From: Notospermus geniculatus
Taxonomy: Eukaryota; Nemertea; Pilidiophora; Heteronemertea; Lineidae
Direction: 5' to 3'
NCBI GenBank assembly: GCA_002633025.1
Contig: NMRB01000053.1
Coordinates: 208,364 to 272,363, forward strand
Length of the DNA stretch: 64,000 bases
In this document: one piece after another, positions 1-11,060 of the stretch
How the letters are laid out: each line of letters starts with the position of its first letter
Numbering within the stretch: position 1 is the stretch's first letter
Notes under the pieces: model-generated
What the model was told of the DNA's origin: nothing
The model's input: the letters and a program-made list of their open reading frames with translations, nothing else
Database searches by the model: none
Translations under genes and position numbers: made by a program

Positions 1-2100
1 GTGCTGGCGTAGCAGGCGGACGAATCCTTGCACACCTGAGCACAATTGCGATTCGTGTAGTCGGTCCTTGAGAGATAAATACGACCACCTTGAACTACCT
101 TGTCGGGGATGGCAGTGAGAACACGGCAGCGTGCTGATACTCCTACAACATAAAATGAGTCAGATTGGTTTCCACCAGTCTAATATTTGGAACGGAAAGT
201 AACGCCACAGACGTGGCAAAGACGGGAACCAGTCTAAAAATGAACTGAATAATTTAGTTATGAGTGTTAAATTGATTTACAAAAACCTATCCTTTATGCT
301 TTTGTCGATGAGTGTGGAGACATGGTTTGCAGAGATAACCGAAACGAGATTTTCAATACGTAAGACCGCGGAAATAAATAATAATATACAGGAAGTCAAC
401 TTCCAGATTTTGCCGCGGAAATAAAGGTGGAATCTGCAGCATGAGGCTGCACTTTTATTGTACCCCTTAGTAGTCCACAAATCACGTCAATCATCACGTC
501 ACGTGTACATCATCTGACGGCTTACCAGTCGGTCTACATGTCCTCACATGGAACCATATCATCTCACTTTCCCCCACCTCGTCCGGAGCTGTGCTGTAGT
601 AGAACGTCATTCGGGACGTCGTATAATCGTTTGCCCATTCTCTGAGCGCTGCAACGCAGTGCTGGTCATTCCGACAAAGCCACGGCCCGTCGAGTTGGTT
701 TGGAAGCCAGCTGGTCCTGCGATAGGCGTACTTCTTGGCGGGCGCGGGAATTGCGCGGTATTCCGCCGGGCAAATAATCTTTGGCCAAGTGGCGTTGACG
801 TTGTCAACTGTCAAAAAAAATGTAGACATTCCTTAAACGAGGGAAAATTCAGTTTTTGCAAAACGTTGATTTTTTTATATCAGCAACTAGTTCGGATTAG
901 TCGACGTATTGTAGGGTTAATTAGTGATAGATTAATCAAATTTTAGTCGATTAGAAAAGCAGTGACGCCCCGCATCTCTTCTACTCACACATGGGACACC
1001 TCTTCTGGTACACGACACAACAGCCTTCTCCTCTCGTCATCGGCCATGGTTCAACATTTCTCGCGATCAGCAGGCAAAGTTTTGATTGGTTGTTGAAGGT
1101 GGCATATTCACAGATGGTTTCCTGTTCACACCGGGCAGCACATTCCAACTCGGTCCTGACACCTTGGGCAGGAGGTGTCACTCTCTCACCTAAAACCTTA
1201 GCGTCGTCTATTCTACTAATGGTACAGGAAGGTGTATCTTCAGCTTCAGTGCTTATCTCTGAAAATACGGTTGCATACGCCCGTGCATACATCGGAATCA
1301 TTGTGTTGGGCATGTTCTCGAGCAACATGTTCTGGCTTTCAAGAAGCGAATGTATGGTAGTAAACCAAGAAAAATGAACCACTGAAGTATTCCAAGTATA
1401 AATCGGTCACTCCTATATGCCCCGCTTTCACTTACATGTACATGTAGGCCTATACGCTATGTCCCGAATCGCCCCGAATCTGAAATTGTCGAAATTCGTA
1501 GCTAATCAGGTTGAAAAATATGCCGAATGTCAAGAATGAATTAAGAAACAAGTAAGGATTTAAAGAACCATTTAACAGTTGTACGAATAAAGGTACGACT
1601 CACTTACGAATATTCGTGGCCGATTCGCAGACTTGATTCGTACTTATACATTCGGGACATTCGTGGGTGCCTGTTTCGGATGTTTTGGCGTGGGTTCACG
1701 AATTTGAGGGAGACACGATGGCCGGGAATATCCCAGAATGCAAACGAATCGATTACGAAGCTGTTACGCATGATAAGAAAAGGTTACGAGTTGTTTACGG
1801 TACATCTACGAATTTGAAATTCGTGGACCCTCCCACCAAAGCTTTTATTAAAAACAGAAACTTTCGTGGCGGCTCGACGAACTCACGCGAACTGTTCAAA
1901 TGTTTAGGAAACAACTAAGAAACGTTTGAAAATTATCTACGAACCGGACAAATTTCAGATTCGGGACATTCGTAGCGTAAGTGAAAGCGGGGCATTAACC
2001 CTAACTTACCCTGCTCTCCTGTAACTGAAGAATACACCAGTAGGCAAACGAATACGACCAAAAACTGCGGCATCTTTGCTTTTCGAAGCGTTGGCTTCAT
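1..2100 (-). CDS. Secreted PAN/apple-like protein, tandem copy 1 (3' end cut by window edge)
   Basis: Four exons on the minus strand: A 2010-2100, B 989-1258, C 526-807, D 1-142 (continues beyond the window). Each boundary has a GT donor and AG acceptor, and every junction is phase 1. Exon A gives a 30-residue signal peptide (MKPTLRKAKMPQ, then a hydrophobic run). Exon B has the PAN-type spacing C-x3-C-x5-C followed by an EYATFNN stretch and then a further Cys; a CC pair lies near its end. Exon C contains WPKIICP and WLCRNDQHC; exon D begins with CRVLTA and NCAQVCKD. PAN modules usually bind proteins or carbohydrates outside the cell; the ligand here is unknown. B and C are symmetrical 1-1 exons, typical of shuffled extracellular modules. 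Introns were inferred by comparing the three copies. The A-B intron carries a 579-bp inverted-repeat insertion. The family call is by cysteine pattern and the exon structure is well supported. Confidence 0.8.
1417..1995. mobile_element. 579-bp terminal-inverted-repeat element in intron A-B of PAN copy 1
   Basis: The ends ATGCCCCGCTTTCACTTAC and GTAAGTGAAAGCGGGGCAT are exact reverse complements, and further inside TCCCGAATC/GATTCGGGA pairs again. The interior is rich in ACGAATTCGT-like words and codes for nothing recognisable. Sister copy 2 has the uninterrupted intron sequence here (AATCGGTCTCTTCAACCCTA near 4601), so this is an insertion after gene duplication. Confidence 0.75.
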
Positions 2101-2412
2101 TTTGTTGTCAGAGAATGAATCCCACCGTATGCCAGTGTAACGACAAAAACTGGTCGGTATAATTCTAATGTAGGCCTAGTACACCACTTATTGTTATTGT
2201 TGTAATTTTATGTTTTGGTACGTCGTTGATAATACGAAATTAAGTGTATGTGATTGTTCTCACTCATATAATCTATGCATGTGAATGTAATGGACCGGGG
2301 TGATTCCAATAACGGTGCAATCCGACTTGAGTTTCTCAAAAATTGGATAATAGACCTATATTATTGACGAAATTGAAGTCAATCAGACGACAAACAATTT
2401 ACCAATTTAGCG
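2101..2412 (-). promoter_or_regulatory. Shared upstream segment of PAN copy 1
   Basis: The bases just upstream of the start codon are related to those upstream of copies 2 and 3. Shared blocks include GTGCAATCCGACTT, AAATTGGATAAT and ACGACAAAC in the same order. The unit of duplication therefore includes a few hundred bases of 5' flank, the likely promoter. No confident TATA box was picked. Confidence 0.45.
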
Positions 2413-2742
2413 CAAAAAAATCCAAATTAGTTTGGATGATGAATACTAAATATTGCCGTCCAATCGGAGATAACTCGGCGGCCTCGGTCAACAATTTTGG
2501 TCTGTCCCCCTCCATGGCGGGCGCCATTTTCTTACTGTCGTACAGTACTGTATGACGGCAATTATTGCTGTCTGCGCCTTTAGTCATGGTCGATGGTAAA
2601 ACATGTAATTTTGGTATTGGGGTCCGACATTATAATTGGATCAGATATATGGTCGTTGGTGATTCAAAAAATGGTGTCACATGAGTCCTGTAGGCGTCAA
2701 AAGCAAAGAATGTTGCTGCATGGCGTGGTTGCTGTCGTTCCC

Positions 2743-4722
2743 CTATGACGTGCACTTAGTGACGTCCCTCCACCACAGGGTAGACTTGGCAGGACTGGGT
2801 ACATCTACAAATCTAATCGCCGGCTGCCCTGGCACGTTCTTGTAGTGACGGCATGTCCTAGTCCCGGATATCTCCGTCATCGTGGCGGCGTAGCAGTCGG
2901 AATCATCTTTACACACTTGTGCGCAAGTCCGAGGCGAGAAATTGGTGCGTGTGTAATCCCGTACACCTCCTTGCACTACCTTGTTGCGGATGGCAGTGAG
3001 CACACGACAGAATTTTGGTACTCCTACAAGAAAATGACAATTCGCTAGTTAACGAGTAGTATGACTTAAAAGTATGACCGACCATTAATTGACTTTACAA
3101 AAGCATCTGTATGAGTTTGTCGATGAATTATTGTGCGCCCGTGCGGATGTTTGCACTCCTGAAACCAGGCCTTTTGTAACGTACACCACTTGGCCGCAGA
3201 CATGTTTAGGCGGTGCAGACTGGCGCGTAAGAAACGCGTCCCGGAATGCGTTCAACCAATCAGGGGGACGGTAACACGGACGGCGAAACACCTACCGAAG
3301 AATCTGATTGGCGGAACGCCTGCGTGTCCATATATCATGTACCTCTATGTAAACCCGGCCTTAGTGATATGCGGTCTTACAAACGGCTTACCTGTCTTTT
3401 TACATGTCCTCACACGGAACCATTTGGCCTTATTTTCCCCATGGTCCGGAGCTGTGCTGTAGTAGAACGTCCATCGGCGGCGGGACCTCTTACTATAATC
3501 CTTTTCCCATTCACTGCTCGTTGCAACGCAGTGCTCGTCATTGCGACAAAGCCACAGCGCGTCCAGCTGCAGTCGGTTGGGAAGCCAGCTGGTCCTGCGA
3601 TAGGCGTACTTCTTGGCGGGCGCGGGAATTTCACGGAAGTCCATCGGGCAAATAATCTTCGGCCAAGTGGCGTTGACGTTGTCAACTTTCAAATAAAAAT
3701 TTACATGTTATTGTAGATATTACCTTAAAGAAGGCAAATTCCGTTTTTGCAAAAGATCGAATTTTCTGATGTCAGCAACTACATGTAGTTCGAATTAGTC
3801 GATGTATTGTAGGGTTAATTGGTGACACTGATAGAGCAAGTCGGATTTTAGTCGATTACAGAAGCAGTGACGCCCGATTCTATTCTACTCACACATTGGA
3901 CACTTCTTCTGGTACACAACACAACAGCCTTCTCCTCTCGTCATCGGCCATGGTTCAACATTTCTCGCAGTCAGCAGGCATATTTTTGATCGGTTGTTGA
4001 AGGTGGCATATTCACAGATGGTTTCCTGTTCACACCGGGCAGCACATTCGGACTCGGTCCTGATACCTTGTGCAGGTGGTGTCACTCTCTCACCTAAAAC
4101 CTTAGCGTCGTCTATTCTACTAATGGTACAGGAAGGTGTATCATCAGCTTCAGTGTTTACCTCTGAAAATAAGGTTTTCCCGTGCATACGTTGCAGTCAT
4201 TTTGTTGGTCATGAGTATTCTCCAGCAACATGTTCTGGCTTTCAAGAAGTGAAATGTATATAGCAGGCCCGTAGCAGCCCTCTGATGAGTGGGGGGTCCC
4301 TGGCAGGGTCGGATCCAGGATTGACAGAAAGGTTGGGTGCGTAGCTCGGCGGAGGCGGTCAGGACCGGAAAGTGAAGTCCAAACGGGGGGTGTGGGGGCC
4401 CTCCCCCAGGAAAAAATTGACAATTTAAGTGCTTTAGATGCATTTTCCTGGGATCTGAGAGGAAAAATATGGACATATAAAATGGACATTTGGGCCAGGT
4501 ATTTTTGGCAAAAAAAGTGGGGGGGGGGCCTTGGACCCCCNCCCGGCTGCTACGGGCCTGTATAGTAAACAAGAAATGAACCACTAAAGTCGCCCAAGTT
4601 GTAATCGGTCTCTTCAACCCTAACTTACCCAGTTCTCCACCTGTGACTGAAGAATATACCAGTAGGCAAACGAATACGACCAAAAACTGCGGCATCTTCG
4701 CTTTTCTAAGCGTTGGCTTCAT
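2743..4722 (-). CDS. Secreted PAN/apple-like protein, tandem copy 2 (complete)
   Basis: Exons on the minus strand: A 4629-4722, B 3893-4162, C 3392-3685, D 2743-3023, with a TAG stop at 2743-2745. The spliced length is 939 nt, or 312 residues, with no internal stop. Exon A encodes MKPTLRKAKMPQ followed by a hydrophobic core ending near SSVTGG, a clear signal peptide; this ATG lies at the same place in all three copies. Domain 1 (exon B) has 8 Cys, domain 2 (exon C) 4 Cys, and domain 3 (exon D) 6 Cys in an apple-like order. Exon C is four residues longer than in copy 1, with a basic KRSRRR stretch. The A-B intron holds a 297-bp element with TATAG target duplications, and the C-D intron holds a degenerate foldback. 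A long reading frame running from exon A into that intron is not real: it reads through the splice donor and an N. A secreted adhesive or lectin-like role is inferred only. Confidence 0.85.
3211..3329. mobile_element. Degenerate foldback element, intron C-D of PAN copy 2
   Basis: Clear relative of the element at 11061-11203: the shared core runs from CAGACTGGCGCGTAAG through GTTCAACCAATCAGG to AATCTGATTGGCGGAACGCC. The right arm is shortened and mutated. It contributes an intron insertion not seen in the sister genes. Confidence 0.65.
4264..4560. mobile_element. 297-bp MITE in intron A-B of PAN copy 2
   Basis: The 16-bp inverted ends CAGGCCCGTAGCAGCC and GGCTGCTACGGGCCTG are flanked by a 5-bp duplication, TATAG (4259-4263 and 4561-4565). 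The interior has G- and C-runs and an ambiguous base at 4541. Copy 1 of the gene lacks it at the same intron position. A related GGCGGATCCAGGAT fragment occurs near 23547. Confidence 0.8.
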
Positions 4723-5015
4723 TTTGTTGTCAGAGAGTTCGTCCCAACAGATGAAGTGAACGAGAGTACTGCTAGTTCTGTGATATTTCTAATACAGTGT
4801 AGGCCTACCAATATTGTAATTTATGTGATTTCTCACTCTTGTATGGACATTGAATATAAACATGATAAATGACCGGTTATATCAATAATGGTGCAATCCG
4901 ACTTAATTTCCCCTGAAATTGGATAATTATTGGGAAAAGGCCTAAATCTGTAAAGTAAGCAATATCACAATTGCCAGACAACGGAATTGAAGTCAATTAA
5001 ACGACAAACAAAATG
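4723..5015 (-). promoter_or_regulatory. Shared upstream segment of PAN copy 2
   Basis: Same blocks as upstream of copy 1: GTGCAATCCGACTT near 4891, GAAATTGGATAATT near 4914 and AACGACAAACAAAAT near 5000. Similarity fades after about 5020. It probably holds the promoter and 5' UTR; this is inferred from conservation between copies. Confidence 0.45.
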
Positions 5016-5347
5016 TAGCTGATTTTGGATTGGTGAGTCCTTCGTGACGCTGCTCGACGGGACTTGGCTTTTCGGAATGTCCGGCGATACCCGATATACA
5101 TACAGCCAAAGCATTTCGTATAGGCCTAGATGGCGATGCATTGCGTCAACAAAAAGGAAAGTTGAGTTCTAGTATCATCATATGTATTTCAGTTAGTAAG
5201 TTCTGAAACAAGATATTTTATGACACACACCCAGCCTAAGTCAACCATTTCAGAAGGTAATAACAAACCCTGAATGCACAGTGAATGTACACCTTCAACA
5301 GAAGATGCCTGGAAAGGTCCAAAATGAACACCTCAATCAGTCTATTC

Positions 5348-5599
5348 CGGTGTGATAGAATCTAATGCCCCCGTCTTCCTGATGTCCCCCTATTGTTTGT
5401 CACAGGATTAAGGGTCTTGGTCAATCTATACAGGGTGGACCAGAGAAAGTGTCCCTCGAACATAGGGAAACAACAAAAATGCTATTGTTCGACGGACACT
5501 TTCTCTGCGCCACCCTGTGGAGTTCAATTCAATGGTGCCGCTTTATCCGTATTGTTGGGGGACATCACATATTGGGGGACATTAGATTCTATTACACCG
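5348..5599. mobile_element. Nested foldback elements between PAN copies 2 and 3
   Basis: Outer arms CGGTGTGATAGAATCTAATG (5348-5367) and CATTAGATTCTATTACACCG (5580-5599) are near-perfect inverted repeats. Inside lies a second pair, ACAGGGTGG with AGAGAAAGTGTCC (near 5430) against GGACACTTTCTCT with CCACCCTGT (near 5495). This looks like one small element inserted in another. No coding content. Confidence 0.65.
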
Positions 5600-6153
5600 T
5601 CACAACCGTGAGGATCTCAATGCACAGGTTGCCATGTTCTGTTTCCTTGTTCGCGACAAAAGAGTTAGGATGCAGCCGATGGAGTCGATGGTTGGGGCCG
5701 ATGATTGATCCGATGGGGCGACGAGAACCGATGGGGATTGAGCCGATAGAGTATGGAGCCGATGAACAGATATGGCTATGGAAACCGAGGATCAATAATT
5801 AGCCTTATTCTAACAAAATGGGATGGGGAATTCGTAATTTATTTTACTACAGTTGTTCGCCTGTTAATTTTTTATTCATTATACTGGAGGCTATAACTGC
5901 ATATACATGTACTTGACTGCAGTTGTGTGCAGAATTTTACAACCTCAATGTTGTCGAGACTCCCAATACTTTTTTTTCAAATTAACAGAAAAAATAGTCC
6001 AGGCTTGATTAAAAAAGTAGTCCCGGCTCCGGGCGATGGGGGGTCAAGTTGCTCCGCAATCTGCTTGCCTCCGAACAAAATCGGCTGTTGGGGCTTTCTC
6101 GAGGTGGCGTGTTCCCAGCCTGTTGCTGAAAATGACCCTTAATTATTGTTCTC

Positions 6154-8167
6154 CTATGACGTGCACTGAGTAACATCTCTCCACCACAGGGTAGACTTGG
6201 CAGGACTGGGGACATCTACAAATCTAATCGCCGGCTGCCCTGGCACGTTCTTGTACTGACGGCATGTCCTGGTCCCGGATATCTCCGTCATCGTGGCGGC
6301 GTAGCAGTCGGAATTATCTTTACACACTTGTGCACAAGTCCGAGGCGAGTAATCGGTGCGTCCGTAATCCCGTAGACCCCCTTGTACTACCTTGTTGCGG
6401 ATGGCAGTGAGCACACGACAGAATTTTGGTACTCCTACAAGAAAGTGACAAGGCGCCAGTTAATAATATATTTATAAAAATAGTATGACTTTAGGCTGAC
6501 CCACCATTAACGGGCCACCGTAATTAACTGAATTAAGCGGGTGATCCACTGTTGCGATTTTGGCTTGAGACGGGGTTGCGTTCCCTTGCGGTTACCTTAT
6601 ATGGCAATCGGAAGTCCTTATAAGGTAATCGCAAGGGAACGCAACCCCGTCTCAAGCCAAAATCGCAACAGTGGATCACCCGCTTTACAAAAGCGAGTTT
6701 GTCGACAAATTATTGTGCGCGCGTGCGGATATGGTTGGCACTCCTGAAGCCAGGGACCATCCATATTCATGATGACTTCGCAACTTTGCGTGCACGCAAG
6801 TCTATTGTAAGGCAGTCATTGAACAATAGGACATGTGCAGCCAAACAATAAACTTGCGTCCACGCAAAGTTGCGAAGGCTTGGTGAATTGGCCCATTGCT
6901 CAATAATAGAGATAAGTTTCGTAAATCCCCTGAAACGCCGACACGAACGTCTATCGTATTGTTCGCTGATCTCTTCGCGGCATCGAACAATAGGATTGGT
7001 GTTGGCGTTTCGGGGGATTTGCGAAAAACTCTCTAATGTCCACCGCTTGTCCGGGAAGGCCCATCAATAAACTCTTCCGCGGTGACATGTTTCGTTGTTG
7101 ACATTTTTTTAATCAAACGGCTACCGGCCATTTTACATGAACAAAAGGATAGACGTTCGCGTTGCCCAGTAGCGGGGGCTTTGCGGCGAAAACTCTATAG
7201 TATCATCACGTTTTGCCTGCATGTGTCATCGGACTGCTTACCATTCGCTCTACACGTCCTCACATCGAACCATTTGATCTTACTTTGCCCCTCAGGGTCC
7301 GGAGCTGTATTGTAGTAGAACGTCCATCGGGACGTCGTATAATCGCTTGCCCATTCACTTTTCGTTGCAACGCAGTGCTCATCATTCCGACAAAGCCACG
7401 GCCCGTCCAGTTGGTTGGAAAGCCAACTGGTTCTGCGATAGGCGTACTTCTTGGCGGGCGCGGGAATTCCACGGTAGTCCGTCGGGCAAATAATCTTTGG
7501 CCAAGTGTCAACTGTATCAACTGTAAAAAAAACAATTTATGTACATGTAAATGACCTTAATCGAGGCAAAATTCAGTTTTTGCAAAACGTCTAATTTTCT
7601 GATGCCTGCAACTACATGTAGTTCGGATTAGTGAAGTATTGATAGTGATAAATGAAATTTTAGTGACGTCTAATTTTATTGTACTCACACATGGGACACT
7701 TCTTCTGGTACACGACACAACAGCCTTCTCCTCTCGTCATCGGCCATGGTTCAACATTTCTCGCAATCAGCAGGCAAATTTTTGATCGGTTGTTGAAGGT
7801 GGCATATTCACAGATGGTTTCCTGTTCACACCGGGCAGCACATTCCAACTCGGTCCTGACACCTTGGACAGGAGGTGTCACTCTCTCTCCTAAAACTTTA
7901 GCGTCGTCTATTCTACTGATGGTGCAGGACGGGGCATCTTCAGCTTCAGTGAAAATAAGACCGTCAATGTATTTGTCATGTTTTCCAGCAACAGCGTACA
8001 GTGAACCATTAACCGCAGTGAAGTAGCCCATTATCGCCCTCTATTGCCCGTAAACACACAATGAATAGTCACTTACCTCGCTGTCCAGTGGCTGCAGAAT
8101 ACACCAAAAGGCAACAAGCTACGACCAAAAACTGCGGAATCTTTGCTTCTTTAAGCGTTGGCTTCAT
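6154..8167 (-). CDS. Secreted PAN/apple-like protein, tandem copy 3 (complete, shifted splice acceptor)
   Basis: Exons on the minus strand: A 8077-8167, B 7689-7943, C 7242-7520, D 6154-6434 (TAG stop 6154-6156). The spliced length is 906 nt, or 301 residues, open throughout. The signal peptide differs from the other copies (MKPTLKEAKIPQ, then VVACCLLVYS). Exon B lacks the sequence holding the normal acceptor; the next AG (7944-7945) restores the frame and removes five residues. An alternative AG six bases further on would also keep frame. Exon C starts with DTVDTWPK and has lost two residues. Its N-terminal cysteine layout otherwise matches the sister copies. The C-D intron is the longest of the three (807 bp) because it carries three foldback elements. 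It is the upstream-most copy of the cluster in transcription order. Function beyond a secreted PAN-type protein is not known. Confidence 0.83.
6536..6684. mobile_element. 149-bp palindromic MITE, copy 1 (TTA target)
   Basis: Almost the whole element is one hairpin. It opens AGCGGGTGATCCACTG, closes CAGTGGATCACCCGCT, and has a short loop near 6605. TTA flanks both ends (6533-6535, 6685-6687), the three-base target typical of PIF/Harbinger elements. Two further copies lie at 21270 and 21718. It sits in intron C-D of PAN copy 3. Confidence 0.85.
6776..6877. mobile_element. Small foldback element in intron C-D of PAN copy 3
   Basis: Arms CTTCGCAACTTTGCGTGCAC and its near-complement ending GCAAAGTTGCGAAG face each other across a loop containing ACAATAGGACATG. 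Non-coding. Confidence 0.6.
6917..7027. mobile_element. Small foldback element in intron C-D of PAN copy 3
   Basis: TTTCGTAAATCCCCTGAAAC at the left pairs with GTTTCGGGGGATTTGCGAAA at the right, with two mismatches. The inner part also pairs (GTATTGTTCG / CGAACAATAG). It is the third foldback in this one intron. Confidence 0.6.
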
Positions 8168-8480
8168 GTTGCCGTCAAGTTCAGTCCCACCTCATCCAGC
8201 TCCCACGGTAATGTGGCGAGAAAGATAATCAGTTTTGTCGTATTTCCAATATACCGCATTCCACTTATTGTCATTTTACGTTTTGGTACCAAATTGAGAT
8301 TTTTCTTTTATTACTACATGTATGTATTTGTTAATGTAACAGTTTCATTTATATCGACACGATTAGGCATGGTCTAGGCCTACTCTGAAATTGGATAATT
8401 CATGTAAGTGGTAATCTGGGCCTGAGCAATCAGAATTCCCGGACGAACAAAAAATGTCGCCAATTAGACGACAAACATAC
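8168..8480 (-). promoter_or_regulatory. Shared upstream segment of PAN copy 3
   Basis: Contains CTGAAATTGGATAATTCATG near 8385 and TTAGACGACAAACATAC near 8463, matching the flanks of copies 1 and 2, though more diverged. It marks the upstream limit of the duplicated unit. Confidence 0.4.
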
Positions 8481-8847
8481 ATTTTTTGTAGATCATTTTA
8501 TAAAATTTATTTGACATGTAAATTGATGAATACGTCTGACATTTTCGAACCAGAACAAAATTTGTGTCTGTGTAGTACGCCTACTTTGCCTGCTGGTGGG
8601 TGTTTTAGCCATCTTGGCAAGAATATGCCCGTGCTGCCAGAAAGAGAAAAGTTAGCTTCTATGGGCGGTTACATCAGCAAATAAGGACGATGTGACCTCA
8701 AATAGAAACTGTGAAAGACGTTCGGTGGCGCTGGAGTCGTCGGGATGATTTAGACATCGGCTGGCACTGCAGTCGTCGGGGCAATCTGGAGTTGCACTAG
8801 TAGATCAAAATTTACAAATCTCTCCTAATTTTGTAAGGTCTATGGGT

Positions 8848-8959
8848 CGTATTTTAGAATGTTCCTGAACGTTAAGGCCGACCTTAAGTCTATTGTAAAA
8901 CCATCCAGAACAATAGATGTAAGGTGGACCTTAATGTTAAGGAACGTTCTAAAAATACG
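8848..8959. repeat. Imperfect hairpin upstream of the PAN cluster
   Basis: CGTATTTTAGAATGTTCC at the left faces GGAACGTTCTAAAAATACG at the right, continuing inward with AACGTTAAGG and AGTCTATTGT pairing. Probably an old foldback transposon; no target duplication was identified. Confidence 0.55.
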
Positions 8960-9501
8960 GCTCTATATGTCACCTACGACTCCATGTCATCGTTACGACT
9001 GCAGCGCCGCCTAACGACTTTAGATCAAATCACAACGACAAGAGATCAACCGCGTCTTATTTTGTAACGTCTTTATTTGCGGTTATAACCGCCCATACCC
9101 TTAGTTCAAGCTGTTTGTTCTCGGTCCTTTTTCGCACAATCATTAAGATACGTCCTCTGGTAAAGTCGCGAAGTCATCCATTTTCATCCATAAAACTGAC
9201 AAGGTCTCCTCTTTTCTGTCGAAAAGGTCAGATAACAAGTTGATTATCAAACGTGGGGACCATCTTCCAATCCATAACTGATTAGAGTCGCTTCACTATC
9301 CATATCACCTGTCTACACGTCTGACGAATGGCCTCATCAAAATTTATAAGCCATGTTACAACGTTTGCACCGGCGAGAAAATTGCATCTACCACACCACC
9401 AGGTGCAGGAACCATCACAAGAGCTTGTAAGTTAACGCGTACATGAGTGCCAACATCGCTCCTGACTGATAATTTACCATAAAGTAGCCCTTTCTCACGA
9501 C

Positions 9502-9738
9502 TTATTTAAAGAAGCCGGCGTTCTTTGGAGACTTAACACGCACATTTGCTCCGCTGATGTTGGTAGAATTTACCGATGAAAAAAACTCCTGCTTTACTTC
9601 TCCATCACGCGGTGGTGAGGCTGACTCGCTGTCCACTGACCGAAAGGGGACGTTCATTCCTCCGGACCGACCGGCAGTGCACGAGTGTGGCAACAAAGTG
9701 GTGTTATCAGGGTCCGTGCGACAAAATGATATCATCCG
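9502..9738 (-). CDS. Possible terminal exon, unrecognised
   Basis: An open frame of 78 codons on the minus strand follows a plausible acceptor (TCGTCGACAG, AG at 9739-9740) and ends in TAA at 9502. The predicted peptide is rich in Ser, Asn and Pro, with stretches such as SVDSESASPPRDGE. It lies downstream of Pax1/9 on the same strand, and its phase would suit a donor at AAT|GTAGGA in the Pax exon. I see no similarity to known Pax C-termini. It could equally be chance. Confidence 0.2.
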   Translation of the reverse strand, partial: RMISFCRTDPDNTTLLPHSCTAGRSGGMNVPFRSVDSESASPPRDGEVKQEFFSSVNSTNISGANVRVKSPKNAGFFK

Positions 9739-10232
9739 CTGTCGACGATCTCAGTATTCATTGAAAAGTACAACTAATGATTCAGAAAGAGTACACAACA
9801 CAGTCCTTGACAGTTTCGTTAGATTTGGTACCACGATCCTCCGCTAGGTGGGTGTAGTGATGATCGGTATCGCGGAGGATCTACAGTTTCATTCCAAGCC
9901 TTGGTCTCATTCCCATCTGTGGAAGGCGGGGCCTAGGCCTAATTCAATTTCCCAGTCTCCGCCGCCGTCCTCGCATCACGCGCGACACGTCAGGTTTTGT
10001 TTTCCTGTTATTTATGTCCCATTCACAGCCGGTTTAGGTGACGGTAGCACATGTCCGTGGCGCCAGGATGGCGGCCCATCTTGCTGGAGGTGTCATACGG
10101 TGATCGATGGGGACCAGAGACGAAGCAAAGCTTCCGTCGGTGGAAACAAAAAACTTATGACAGATCCAAGTCTTAATTTAAAGGTCACATGCAAGTTCCT
10201 GCGTGGATAATTCGCATGTTGAGGGCAACAAG

Positions 10233-10333
10233 TCCTCCCATAGCAGGACTTTGGTCTCGGTCCTCTTCATTCGCTCGTACAGAAAGTTCGAAGTGGATGA
10301 AGAGGAGCGAGGCACTAACCCTGCTGTGGGAGG
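10233..10333. mobile_element. Foldback element related to those at 39353 and 42340
   Basis: TCCTCCCATAGCAGGACTTT at the left and CCCTGCTGTGGGAGGG at the right are inverted. The inner arms (CCTCTTCATTCG / CGAAGTGGATGAAGAGG) also pair. The same outer ends flank shorter elements at 39353-39415 and 42340-42402, so this is a dispersed family. Confidence 0.65.
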
Positions 10334-11060
10334 GTGTGGCAGCAGTTGGATCAATCAATGATGTCACACGAGTTCGTTTTGGGTGCTTCCGATCGCAATA
10401 CGGGGTAACCATGTATGTCGCACAAAAATAAATGATTCCCATTTTTCATTTTGTTGAGGCGGATAATTTTGTTCATCGTAGTGATGCTTTTTTTCATGTC
10501 GCTCCCTCGCTCCTCTCCCCTCGAGGCCTCCCCCAAGTTTGTTTTCAAGCCAATCTCGGGACTATGTCGGCATTGCCTTTCCGTACAACATCAACAGGAT
10601 CGTTCCTGCCGCATAAAACTTGAGACTTATTGGTTAATCAACCTTAGGGCAGTGATTTTACAAATGAGCACCCAGGTATGCAGAAACAAATCAGAATTTG
10701 ACACAGTCTGAAATTATTGTGTCGGCTCTTAGCTCATCCATCATGGCCGACGAGCACTGGCAACTGGACCAGTCAGCCAGGCCGAACGATACACTCGCTT
10801 CGTTTCTGATAATCGCCTTCATTTCCTTACCCCATTTTTGAAGATATTCAATAGATGTTATTAGTGGGGAAGTGAATCCCCCCTTCTTCAAGAGTTCAAT
10901 CTTGCCATGGCAACAGCAAGTTTACCGGTATTATTACATAAAATGAATGACACAAATTACAAAGATGACGTGTGTGCCCTTGGCTGGCAAAAGTGACCAA
11001 TGCCAAAGACCAGCCCCTTTTTTCTGGACTCATCTGATATGTCTGAGATTGGTCAGTTAA

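Noticed and set aside
494-946. Overlapping frames on the plus strand and in another minus-strand frame across PAN exon C
   Set aside because: Repeated in all copies as shadows of the conserved exon C, with no splice signals or family match of their own.
4150-4722. 190-codon frame on the minus strand that begins with the signal peptide of PAN copy 2
   Set aside because: It reads through a GTAAGT donor into a transposon and an N. The sister copies show that the true exon ends at 4629.
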